NCBI GenBank assembly: GCA_016199935.1
Contig: JACQFS010000070.1
Location: 1 to 63,058, forward strand
Origin: Verrucomicrobiota bacterium
Lineage (GTDB): Bacteria; Verrucomicrobiota; Verrucomicrobiia; Limisphaerales; JACQFS01
Direction: 5' to 3'
DNA: 63,058 nt
This document shows, piece by piece, positions 25,288 to 32,727 of this stretch. The notes under the pieces are model-generated. The model searched no databases. It was not told the origin of the DNA and saw only the letters and a list, made by a program, of their open reading frames with translations. A program made the translations under genes and the position numbers. How positions within the stretch are numbered: position 1 is the first letter of the stretch; every line of letters starts with the position of its first letter.

Positions 25288-25572
25288 TTAGCGTTTCTTC
25301 GGCAGCACGGTCTCGACGTCGCTGTGCGGACGCGCGATGACGTGGACGCTGACGAGTTCGCCCTTGATGGCCTTGACGGCCTGGGCGCCGGCGTCGGTGG
25401 CGGCCTTCACGGCGGCGACGTCGCCGACGATGACGGCGGTGACGAGCGCGTTGCCGACCTGGGTCATCGGTCCGGCGAGTTCGACGTTCGCGGCCTTGAG
25501 CATCGCGTCGGTCGCTTCGACGAGCGCGACGAGTCCGCGGGTTTCAATCAGTCCAATTGCTTCTTGTGCCAT
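25288..25572 (-). CDS. BMC-H hexameric shell protein
   Basis: A 94-residue single BMC domain: [48 protein letters not shown] and a final ISARPH-type segment ([12 protein letters not shown]). Such hexamers tile the shell facets; the loop sequence around the pore differs between the three BMC-H copies here, which may tune permeability. It is followed by the BMC-P gene after 73 bp. Confidence 0.96.
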   Translation of the reverse strand: MAQEAIGLIETRGLVALVEATDAMLKAANVELAGPMTQVGNALVTAVIVGDVAAVKAATDAGAQAVKAIKGELVSVHVIARPHSDVETVLPKKR

Positions 25573-25596
25573 AGTTTTACTTTTTGTTGTTGGTTG

Positions 25597-25632
25597 AGTG
25601 ACGGAGTAATCAGTAATCGGTGGTCAGTAATC
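25597..25632. repeat. Heptamer repeat AGTAATC between BMC genes
   Basis: The unit AGTAATC occurs in tandem (GAGTAATCAGTAATCGG) and again after a short spacer, in the gap between acetate kinase and a BMC-H gene. Confidence 0.75.
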
Positions 25633-26821
25633 AGTTTCGGCTTTCGAGGAGGCGCTTGGACTCGCGGGCGACGACGAGTTCTTCGTTCGTCGGAATCACG
25701 AGCACTTTCACGCGCGAGTTGTCCGCGCTGATGACACCTTCGGTGGCGCGCACGGAATTATTTTTCGCCGGGTCGAGGGCGATGCTGAACTGGTCGAGGT
25801 TCGCGCAAATGGCTTCACGGAGTTCGGTGCGGTTCTCGCCAATGCCGGCGGTGAACACGATGGCGTCAGCACCGTTCATCTGGAAAAAGTAACCGCCAAT
25901 CCAACGACGCGCTTCGCAGACGAACACGTCGAGCGCGAGCTTGGCCTTCGCATTACCTTTCGTGGCGGCGTCCTGGATGTCGCGCACGTCGTTCGAGAGT
26001 CCGCCGCTGAGTCCTTTGAGGCCACCTTCCTTCGTGAGTTGGCGTTGCGCTTCCTCGATGGAAATGCCGAGCGTCTTCACGGCGTAAGGCAGCGCCTCGG
26101 AGTCGAGGTCGCCGACGCGGTTGTTGTGCGGCAGGCCGGACTGCGGGCTCATGCCGAGGCTGTTGCCAATGGCGACGCCGTTCAAAATTCCCGTGATGCT
26201 CGAACTGCCGCCAAGGTGACAGGAGATGACGCGCAGCGGCGGATTTTCCACGGGCGACTTGCCACCGTCCACGTAGAGGTTCGCAGCGCGACGGGCCACG
26301 TCTTTGCGTCCGAGCATTTCCGCGCTGCGTTCGGCAATGAATTTGTGGCTCGCGCCGTGAAAGCCCCAGCGGCGGATGCCGAGGTCGTGCCACGTTTCCG
26401 GCACGGCGTAGCGCATCATCGCGGGCGGTGCGAACTGGTAGAACGCCGTCTCGAACAGCCCGATGAGCGGCACGCGGGGCAGGCGCTTGCCGAAGAGGCG
26501 GATGCCGGTGATGTAGGGCGGGTTGTGCGCGGGCGCAAGGCCGTTGTAGGCCTCCATCGCGGCGAGAACTTTTTCGTCGAGCCGCACGCAGCCGGTCACG
26601 TCCTTCGCGATGACGGTTTTGAAACCGACCGCCGCGAGGTCGCGCCCGGACTGGATGTGGCCCGCGTCGCGGAGTTGCGCGAGGCAATCCTCAACCGCCT
26701 TGGGGTAATCGGTCACGCGCTCGAAGCCGCCCTTGTGGAGCAGCGTCTCGGCGTTGTTCGCGCAGTCGAACAAACGCCACTTGAGCGAAGTGGAGCCGAT
26801 GTTGGCGATGAGAACCTTCAT
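25631..26821 (-). CDS. ackA: Acetate/propionate kinase
   Basis: A 396-residue acetokinase-family enzyme that makes ATP from an acyl phosphate and ADP. Motifs in order are MKVLIANIGSTSLKWRLF (phosphate 1), HNPPYITGI, ETAFYQFAP, GFHGASHKFI, SCHLGGSSSITGI, MSPQSGLPHNNRVGDLD, VFTAGIGENR and the C-terminal IPTNEELVVA. It sits among shell genes and would use the acyl phosphate made by PduL. The start at 26821 is the ATG that opens the conserved N-terminus; upstream sequence is a heptamer repeat. Family members use acetate or propionate; lactate-derived acyl groups are possible. Confidence 0.95.
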   Translation of the reverse strand: MKVLIANIGSTSLKWRLFDCANNAETLLHKGGFERVTDYPKAVEDCLAQLRDAGHIQSGRDLAAVGFKTVIAKDVTGCVRLDEKVLAAMEAYNGLAPAHNPPYITGIRLFGKRLPRVPLIGLFETAFYQFAPPAMMRYAVPETWHDLGIRRWGFHGASHKFIAERSAEMLGRKDVARRAANLYVDGGKSPVENPPLRVISCHLGGSSSITGILNGVAIGNSLGMSPQSGLPHNNRVGDLDSEALPYAVKTLGISIEEAQRQLTKEGGLKGLSGGLSNDVRDIQDAATKGNAKAKLALDVFVCEARRWIGGYFFQMNGADAIVFTAGIGENRTELREAICANLDQFSIALDPAKNNSVRATEGVISADNSRVKVLVIPTNEELVVARESKRLLESRN

Positions 26822-26830
26822 GCGAAGGAA

Positions 26831-26966
26831 ATCCGAAATCCGAAATCCGAAATCCGAAGGAAGCCCGAAACCCGAAGTCCGAAATGAGCGCCAATGCACC
26901 GAAAGTTTTTCGGGCGTTCGGATTTCGGATTTGTTTCGGAATTCGTCATTCGGAATTCGGATTTTA
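26831..26966. repeat. Heptamer repeat (ATCCGAA units) with inverted partner
   Basis: Four perfect ATCCGAA units (26831-26858) and variants CCCGAAA/CCCGAAG precede inverted words TTCGGATTTCGGATTT and ATTCGGAATTCGGATTTT at 26915-26966. The element fills the gap between a BMC-H gene and ackA. Confidence 0.9.
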
Positions 26967-26973
26967 GCAGTCG

Positions 26974-27252
26974 CTATTGCAGCCATTTGCCCAAGCCAGA
27001 GAGACCATCGTGCGGCCTCGGGATGACCTGGACGCTGACAATCTGGCCGACCTGAGACGCGGCGGCGGCGCCGGCATCGGTTGCGGCCTTCACGCTGGCG
27101 ACGTCGCCGCGGAAAAACGCGGTCACGTAGCCGGAGCCGACTTTTTCCCAGCCGGTGAAGGTGACGTTGGCAGCCTTGAGCGCGGCATCGGTGGCTTCGA
27201 AGAGCGCGCAAAGGCCCTTGCATTCAATCATTCCAATCGCTTGTTGAGCCAT
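26974..27252 (-). CDS. BMC-H hexameric shell protein
   Basis: A 92-residue BMC-domain protein ([56 protein letters not shown]). It carries two Cys near the N-terminus that the other copies lack. It is the middle of the three facet proteins and is separated from ackA by a heptamer repeat. Confidence 0.96.
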   Translation of the reverse strand: MAQQAIGMIECKGLCALFEATDAALKAANVTFTGWEKVGSGYVTAFFRGDVASVKAATDAGAAAASQVGQIVSVQVIPRPHDGLSGLGKWLQ

Positions 27253-27300
27253 AGTGTTGGTGTGTAGTTGAGAGTTAGTGGTTGAGAGTTCTGGCGGTGA

Positions 27301-27594
27301 TTACTTCGCGGCGGGGGCTTTGCCGTCGCCGAGGAAAAGTTTCACAAGGTCGTCGTGCGGACGCGCGAGGACGTGGGCGGCGACGAGTTCGCCAACTTTG
27401 CCGGCGGCCTTGGAGCCGGCGTCCACGGCGGCCTTGACGCTGGCGACGTCGCCGCGGCAGATGACGGTGATGAGACCGCCGCCGATGGGGATGGTCTTGG
27501 AGATGGTGACGTTCGCGGCCTTCGCCATCGCGTCGGTGGCTTCGACGTTTCCGGTGTAGCCTTTGGTTTCGATCATGCCGATTGCTTCGCTCAT
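27301..27594 (-). CDS. BMC-H hexameric shell protein
   Basis: A 97-residue BMC-domain protein (SEAIGMIETKGYTGNVEATD; TIPIGGGLITVICRGDVASV; ELVAAHVLARPHDDL). It is the first shell gene after pduL. The PIGGG segment falls where BMC-H proteins line the central pore. The C-terminus adds a short Lys/Ala tail. Confidence 0.96.
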   Translation of the reverse strand: MSEAIGMIETKGYTGNVEATDAMAKAANVTISKTIPIGGGLITVICRGDVASVKAAVDAGSKAAGKVGELVAAHVLARPHDDLVKLFLGDGKAPAAK

Positions 27595-27642
27595 AGTTTT
27601 TCTTTGGTTGATGGTTGAGAGTTCAGGAAATGTTCGGGGAAA

Positions 27643-28320
27643 TCATTTGATTAGATCGCACGGGGTGTTGGGCTGGAGGTTACAGGCGTTGCCCTCGTCG
27701 GTGTCAATGTGGACCTCGAGTTTGAAACTCTTGTCCACGCGACACAGCATCCGGTCGAGCGAAATGCCGCAGTCGCCGCCGATCTTCAGCTTCATCCAGT
27801 CGCCGGGTTTCACGCCGTAGTAATCCGCATCCGTCGGGCTCATGTGAACATGGCGCAACGCGCGGATGATGCCCGACTCCATTTCAAAAAATCCGGCCGG
27901 GCCCATGAGCATCCCGCCGAGCGTGCCCTTGATGTCGCCGGAACTGCGGAGCGGCAGATCGAAGCCGAGCGCGATGCCGTCGGTGTAGGCCAGCTCAACT
28001 TGGTTCAGATTTCGGCACGGGCCGAGGATGCGGAGATTGGAAATGACGCGACTGCGCGGGCCGACGAGCGTGACGGTCTCCTTCGCGGCGAACTGCCCTT
28101 CCTGATAAAGCCACTTGTGGACTTGGAGCTTGTGACCCTTGCCGAACAGCGCCTCGACCGCCTCGGGAGTCAGGTGGCAGTGACGGGCACTGACATTGAC
28201 GACCAAGGGATTGGGAGCGGCGGCAGCCTTGGGGAGAGGCTTGCCGAGCCGTTGATAAACGGCCTGCCGGACCATGTGTTCAACCACGGCTCGGTGCGGC
28301 GGGTTCGCCAAATCAGTCAT
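27643..28320 (-). CDS. pduL: Phosphotransacylase PduL
   Basis: A 225-residue phosphate acyltransferase that swaps CoA for phosphate, releasing CoA inside the compartment. Zinc-binding segments are VNVSARHCHLT and IRALRHVHMSPTDADYYG, with VTLVGPRSRVISNLRILGP between them, all typical of two-domain PduL. The N-terminal helix (HRAVVEHMVRQAVYQRLGK) resembles an encapsulation peptide. I choose the ATG at 28320; an in-frame start further upstream would run through the promoter region. It is the first gene of the BMC operon, opposite the DeoR gene. Confidence 0.95.
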   Translation of the reverse strand: MTDLANPPHRAVVEHMVRQAVYQRLGKPLPKAAAAPNPLVVNVSARHCHLTPEAVEALFGKGHKLQVHKWLYQEGQFAAKETVTLVGPRSRVISNLRILGPCRNLNQVELAYTDGIALGFDLPLRSSGDIKGTLGGMLMGPAGFFEMESGIIRALRHVHMSPTDADYYGVKPGDWMKLKIGGDCGISLDRMLCRVDKSFKLEVHIDTDEGNACNLQPNTPCDLIK

Positions 28321-28404
28321 AACTGGGCGCAGTTTTGACTGTATTTGAAAGTTTGTCAAACATTTTCTTGCACAAACTTCCACAATATACCAAACTCACT
28401 CCAG
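28321..28404. promoter_or_regulatory. Divergent control region of the BMC operon with inverted repeat
   Basis: The 84-bp region between pduL and the DeoR gene must carry both promoters. It holds a perfect 8-bp inverted repeat, AAGTTTGT (28349-28356) and ACAAACTT (28372-28379), 15 bp apart. This is a good operator candidate for the adjacent DeoR regulator. On the minus strand TTGACA (28354-28359) could be a -35 box for pduL; no clear -10 is seen. The region is AT-rich relative to its surroundings. Confidence 0.6.
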
Positions 28405-29394
28405 ATGACCTCCGAAGAGCGCCAAAAGCGGATCGAGGAACACCTTCAAAAGGTGGAATTTGCCTCGCTGGAGGAGCTTTCCGCCCTGTTGGGCACGTCG
28501 GTTTCCACCATCCGGCGGGATGTGACTACGCTGGAATCCATGGAAATCGTGGCCCGCACCCACGGCGGCGCCCGGATTGCCAACCCCAAGTCCGACGAAT
28601 ACGCCTTCAGCACCCGCGACACGCACCAACTGGCCGAGAAAGAAGCCATCGGGCGAGCGTGCGCCGACCTGATTTCACCGAACCAAACCGTCATCCTCGA
28701 CGCCGGGACCACCTGCTACCACGTCGCGCGGCACTTGGAGGCCAAGCGGCCGCAGATTTTCACCAACTCCCTGCCCGTCGCGAACCTCTTCTCCGCCGCC
28801 AATAAGCTGGAGGTGGTCGTCTCCGGCGGTGTCATTTACCCGCGGCTTGGCGTGCTGGTCGGGCCGCTGGCGGTCGAGGCATTCACGAAGGTCCGCGCGG
28901 ACACGGCGATCATGAGCTGCGGCGGCATCAACGCCGAGGGCATCACCAACTCGCACAGCCTGCTCATTGACATCCAGCGCGCGATGATTCACGCCGCGCG
29001 CCGCGTGATCTTCTGCGTGGACTCCTCGAAGTTCGGCCGCCAATCCATTTCGAAGCTGTGCGACCTGGACATGATTGATGTGCTCATCACCGATGCGGGC
29101 GCGCCGGCGGATTTCCTGGAACTGCTCCGCCGGCGAAACGTGGAGGTCATCGTTGCGAGCGTGCCGGTCGTGGAAGTTCCGCCCATAATGCCGGTGGCGG
29201 CTCCGGTCCCACCGAAGAAGACCACGAAAAAAATCGGCGCGGCAGAAAAGTTGACTGCGCCGGCAAACGTCAGTCCACAGAAAAAAATCGTGGCGCGGGA
29301 AAGAGCCAAGGCTCCGGTCGCGCCCATGCCGGAGGAAAAAATTGAAGCGCCCGCCGAGCCTGAGGATGAAGAAAAGCCAATTCACATGTTGTGA
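28405..29394 (+). CDS. DeoR-family transcriptional regulator of the BMC operon
   Basis: A 329-residue regulator. Residues 1-57 are the DeoR helix-turn-helix (RQKRIEEHLQKVEFASLEEL; SVSTIRRDVTTLE; RTHGGARI). The sugar-phosphate-sensing domain follows (ILDAGTTCYHVARHLE; FTNSLPVANLF; VVSGGVIYPRLGVLVGP; SSKFGRQSISKL). After about residue 252 comes a tail of some 75 residues rich in Pro, Ala, Lys and Glu that the family does not normally have. It is divergent from pduL and probably represses the operon until a sugar phosphate binds. I start it at the ATG at 28405, where the helix-turn-helix begins. Confidence 0.9.
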   Translation: MTSEERQKRIEEHLQKVEFASLEELSALLGTSVSTIRRDVTTLESMEIVARTHGGARIANPKSDEYAFSTRDTHQLAEKEAIGRACADLISPNQTVILDAGTTCYHVARHLEAKRPQIFTNSLPVANLFSAANKLEVVVSGGVIYPRLGVLVGPLAVEAFTKVRADTAIMSCGGINAEGITNSHSLLIDIQRAMIHAARRVIFCVDSSKFGRQSISKLCDLDMIDVLITDAGAPADFLELLRRRNVEVIVASVPVVEVPPIMPVAAPVPPKKTTKKIGAAEKLTAPANVSPQKKIVARERAKAPVAPMPEEKIEAPAEPEDEEKPIHML

Positions 29395-29436
29395 TGGCCG
29401 CCGGGAAAAATCCGCCCCACCCGCATCCGCGCTGCT

Positions 29437-30492
29437 TCATCCATTCCGCAGCCACGCCTTCGTGCCGAGCTTCGAGCGGCGCTTGTTCACAGTGTAAGTG
29501 TGCTCCTTGCGCTGCTCGGCGATGAACGCCAGTTCGCGCTGAAGTTTCAGGAAGCTCTCATAACGAGCACGCGGAACCGTGCCGCTCTCGACCGCGGCCT
29601 TCACCGCGCAGCCCGGCTCGTTTTGATGCGAGCAGTCGCGGAATTTGCAGCCCGCGCCGAGAGCCATGAGGTCAGGGAACGCCTCGTCAATCCCCTCGTC
29701 GGCGAAGCCCATGTGGAACTCGCGCATCCCCGGCGTGTCAATCACGAGGCCGCCGGCGGGCAGCGGAATCAACTCGCGCCACGTCGTCGAGTGGCGGCCC
29801 TTCGAGTCGCTCGCGCGCACTTCGAGCGTGGGCTGCGTCGCCTCGCCATTGAGGCGGTTTATCAGCGAAGACTTGCCAACGCCCGACGTGCCGATGAAGA
29901 CGACCGTCTCGCCCGGCTTGATGAACTCGCGCAATTGCCCGATGCCTTTGCGCGTCTTCGCGCTTACCACGATGACCGGCGTGTTGCCCGCGGCCGCGTG
30001 CGCCTCGGCCACACGCGCGTCCACTTCCGCGCACAAGTCGGCCTTGTTCAACACGACCACAGGCTGCGCGCCGCCGTCGTGGACCATGACGAGGAAACGT
30101 TCCATGCGCCGCAGATTGAAAGTCACATCGAGCGCCTGCACGACGAACGCCGTGTCCATGTTCGTCGCGAGCACCTGCTCGGTGGATTCGCGGCCCGTCT
30201 CCTTGCGCGTGAGATGCGTGCGACGCGGCAGCACGGCGTGGATCACGGCCTTGTTCTCGCCCGGCTGCGGCGCGATGGCCACCCAGTCGCCGACCTTGGG
30301 CAACGCGGCGTTCGCGCCACGGTGGTGCAACATTTTTCCGGCGATGACGGCGATCATGTCGCCCGTCTCGCCGACGACGGTGTAATGAAGTTTGTCCTCG
30401 GTGACGACGCGCGCGGGCAGCAGCCCCTGCTCTCGATGCCCGGCAAAATTAGCCGCGAAGAAATCCGACCAGCCGAGCGAAGCGAGATCCAT
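29437..30492 (-). CDS. rsgA: Ribosome small-subunit maturation GTPase RsgA
   Basis: A 351-residue circularly permuted GTPase acting late in 30S assembly. An N-terminal OB-fold part (GDWVAIAPQ; RRTHLTRKETGR) is followed by NKAD (G4), VSAKT (G5), GTSGVGKSS (P-loop, G1), the TTWRE region (G2) and DTPGMREF (G3), the permuted order that defines the family. The C-terminal zinc motif is CKFRDCSHQNEPGC. The C-terminus is basic. Confidence 0.96.
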   Translation of the reverse strand: MDLASLGWSDFFAANFAGHREQGLLPARVVTEDKLHYTVVGETGDMIAVIAGKMLHHRGANAALPKVGDWVAIAPQPGENKAVIHAVLPRRTHLTRKETGRESTEQVLATNMDTAFVVQALDVTFNLRRMERFLVMVHDGGAQPVVVLNKADLCAEVDARVAEAHAAAGNTPVIVVSAKTRKGIGQLREFIKPGETVVFIGTSGVGKSSLINRLNGEATQPTLEVRASDSKGRHSTTWRELIPLPAGGLVIDTPGMREFHMGFADEGIDEAFPDLMALGAGCKFRDCSHQNEPGCAVKAAVESGTVPRARYESFLKLQRELAFIAEQRKEHTYTVNKRRSKLGTKAWLRNG

Positions 30493-30504
30493 GCGCGCCT
30501 CAAC

Positions 30505-31674
30505 TCACTTCACCGGGAGAAACATGACGCACACCGGCGAGCCGACCTCGTGCTTCGTGCCGGTGAAGGCGAGCTTGCCCGTCGCCGCGTCCACCTTGAA
30601 GAGCGCCACGTCATCCGAGTTCTGTCCGCCGGTGATGAGCCACTTGCCCGACGGATCAAGGTTGAAGCCGCGCGGCACCTTCACCTCGGCGGGCGCGTTC
30701 TGCACGAGCGTGAGCTTGCCGTTCTCCGCGACGGAATAGACGGCGATGGTGTCGTGCCCGCGGTTCGAGCCGTAGAGAAACTTCCCGTTCGGATGCGCGA
30801 AAATTTCGGCCGTGCTGTAGCCCTTCTCCACGTTCACTCCCGCCGGCAAAGTGGAGACCGTGTGCAACTCCGTGAGCGCGCCCTTCTTCGAGTCCCACCC
30901 GAAGGCCGTGACCGTGCAGGTCATTTCATTGATGACGTAGGCGAACTTGCCCTCCGGATGAAACGCAAAGTGCCGCGGCCCGTTCCCCGGCGCGACCTTC
31001 GCGAAGGGCGGCTCGTTCGCCGTGAGCGTGGCGCTGGCGGCGTTGAGCCGGTAGATCATCACCTTGTCCATGCCGAGATCCGCGACGAGCGCGTAGCGGG
31101 CGTCGGACGAGATCGTCGCGCAATGCGCGTGCGGCTCCTTCTGGCGCGCGGGGTTCACACTGGAACCGGCGTGCTGAATGAAAGAAGTGTGCGGCTTGAG
31201 CGAGCCATCGCTGTTGACGGAAAAGGACGCGACACTCCCCCCGCTGTAATTCGCCACCACCAGCGCCTTGCCGCTCGCGTCCACGCTCAGATGCGTCGGC
31301 CCCGCGCCGCCGGAATCCTGCTGGTTGAGCAACGTGAGCTTGCCCGACGCGCGGTCCACCTTGAACGCGCTCACCCCGCCGCCACTCGGCAATTCGCCCA
31401 CCGCATACACATACCTGCCGCTGGGATGCACCGCGAGGAAGCCGGGATTCGCCGCCTCCACCGCCAACTCCGGCGCGGAGAGCTTGCCCGTCGCGGTGTC
31501 GAGCCGGCTGACGTAAATGCCTTTGCTCTTGGCGTTCTTGGCGCGCGTGTAGGTGCCGTAATAAACGAAGCACTCCTTGGAGTCGGCGGCGCGGAGCGCG
31601 GGCGCGGCGAGGGCGCCGAGGAGGAGCGCGGCAAAAAACTGCCGGCGCGATGGAGCAAGGCGATGGGTTTTCAT
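30505..31674 (-). CDS. Exported lactonase-type seven-bladed beta-propeller protein
   Basis: About 389 residues. The start SRRQFFAALLLGALAAPALR is a Tat-like signal peptide, so the protein is exported. The mature part is a lactonase-family propeller (YVYAVGELPSGGGVSAFKVD; HCATISSDARYALVADLGMD; PRHFAFHPEGKFAYVINEM), related to the E. coli YbhE 6-phosphogluconolactonase. An extracytoplasmic location argues against a pentose-phosphate role and for a sugar-lactone substrate outside. The ATG at 31674 is preferred because it opens the signal peptide. Confidence 0.85.
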   Translation of the reverse strand: MKTHRLAPSRRQFFAALLLGALAAPALRAADSKECFVYYGTYTRAKNAKSKGIYVSRLDTATGKLSAPELAVEAANPGFLAVHPSGRYVYAVGELPSGGGVSAFKVDRASGKLTLLNQQDSGGAGPTHLSVDASGKALVVANYSGGSVASFSVNSDGSLKPHTSFIQHAGSSVNPARQKEPHAHCATISSDARYALVADLGMDKVMIYRLNAASATLTANEPPFAKVAPGNGPRHFAFHPEGKFAYVINEMTCTVTAFGWDSKKGALTELHTVSTLPAGVNVEKGYSTAEIFAHPNGKFLYGSNRGHDTIAVYSVAENGKLTLVQNAPAEVKVPRGFNLDPSGKWLITGGQNSDDVALFKVDAATGKLAFTGTKHEVGSPVCVMFLPVK

Positions 31675-31742
31675 TCTGGAGTCAGACGTTCGGTGCGGTG
31701 GATTCAATCACGACGAATCGCCCGAGGCCAGCCCCAAGGAGG

Positions 31743-31811
31743 GGCGAAATTTTTGTCGCCCTCGTTCCTCAAACTAAAAAATCAGATGACAACGGCGACA
31801 AAAATGTCGCC
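31743..31811. repeat. Pair of short palindromes in inverted orientation
   Basis: GGCGAAATTTTTGTCGCC (31743-31760) and GGCGACAAAAATGTCGCC (31794-31811) are each palindromic and are nearly reverse complements of each other. They lie between the divergent lactonase and SET-domain genes and could form single hairpins or one larger stem. Confidence 0.8.
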
Positions 31812-31843
31812 GCTCCGTTCGCGTTGTCCGACACTCCGCCGCC

Positions 31844-32275
31844 ATGTTGCTCATTCAAACGCGCGTCGCACCCAGCACGATTCACGGCCTGGGACTTTTC
31901 ACCATTGGCCCGGTGAAACGCGGCACCCCCGTGTGGCGCTTCGAGCCGGGCTTCGACCGCGATTTTTCCCCGGAGCAATTCGCCGCGCTGCCGCCGCTCG
32001 CGCGCGAGCACACGCGCTGGTTTGCTTTCGTGAGCAAGGCGGACGGCCACCTGATCCGCAGCGGCGACCACGCGTGTTTCATGAACCACTCGCCCGCGCC
32101 CAACACCGGAGCGCCCGTTGATGCGACGGCACCCGTGACGACCGTCGCGCTGCGCGACCTCGCGGCGGACGAGGAGCTCACGTGCGACTACTGGACCTTC
32201 GACGCGGACGCGCCGTGGAAGCTGGGCCAGGTCCCGCGCGCCGCGCCGCTCGGCGCCGGGCCGACCCGCGTTTGA
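31844..32275 (+). CDS. SET-domain protein
   Basis: A 143-residue stand-alone SET domain. The signatures are IHGLGLFTIGPVKRGTPVW at the N-terminus, CFMNHSPAPNT (the NHS core that binds S-adenosylmethionine) and ELTCDYW at the end. SET domains methylate protein lysines; short bacterial members exist but their substrates are mostly unknown. No histone-like target lies nearby. Confidence 0.88.
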   Translation: MLLIQTRVAPSTIHGLGLFTIGPVKRGTPVWRFEPGFDRDFSPEQFAALPPLAREHTRWFAFVSKADGHLIRSGDHACFMNHSPAPNTGAPVDATAPVTTVALRDLAADEELTCDYWTFDADAPWKLGQVPRAAPLGAGPTRV

Positions 32276-32313
32276 GATTTGAGCTTGGACTCACGGCCCA
32301 CTACACTCGCGCC

Positions 32314-32682
32314 ATGCAACATTCACCCGGCTTCCTCAAAATCGTGGACGACGCCAAGTCGCGCGTGAAAGAAATCTCGCTCGAACAGGCTCGCGCCCGG
32401 GTGAAGGCGAACCCGCGCGTCGTCCTGCTCGACGTGCGCGAGGAAAGCGAGTGGGCCGCCGGCCACGCGGCGGAGGCGAAGCAACTCGGCAAGGGCATCC
32501 TCGAACGCGACCTGGAGAAAATGGTCCCCGATGCGGACGCGGAGATCATCATGTATTGCGGCGGCGGCTTCCGCTCCGCGCTCACGTGCGACGCGGCGCA
32601 GAAAATGGGTTTCAAAAATGTCTGGTCGCTCGCCGGCGGCTACAAGGCGATGGCCGCGGCGGGCTGGCCGATGACGAAATGA
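32314..32682 (+). CDS. Rhodanese-like sulfurtransferase
   Basis: A single rhodanese domain of 122 residues. LLDVREESEWAAGH is the typical N-terminal motif and the active-site loop MYCGGGFRSA carries the catalytic Cys, followed by NVWSLAGGYKAM. It probably transfers sulfane sulfur. It stands 46 bp upstream of the NDH-2-like fusion gene and could share its transcript. Confidence 0.92.
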   Translation: MQHSPGFLKIVDDAKSRVKEISLEQARARVKANPRVVLLDVREESEWAAGHAAEAKQLGKGILERDLEKMVPDADAEIIMYCGGGFRSALTCDAAQKMGFKNVWSLAGGYKAMAAAGWPMTK

Positions 32683-32727
32683 TCCACCAGCTCCGAGCTC
32701 CGGCTCACATGGCCTGCTGAGAATTTT

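Noticed and set aside
29500-32121. Open frame of 873 codons on the plus strand
   Set aside because: It is antisense to rsgA and the lactonase gene, whose motifs are unmistakable. It has no recognisable domain.
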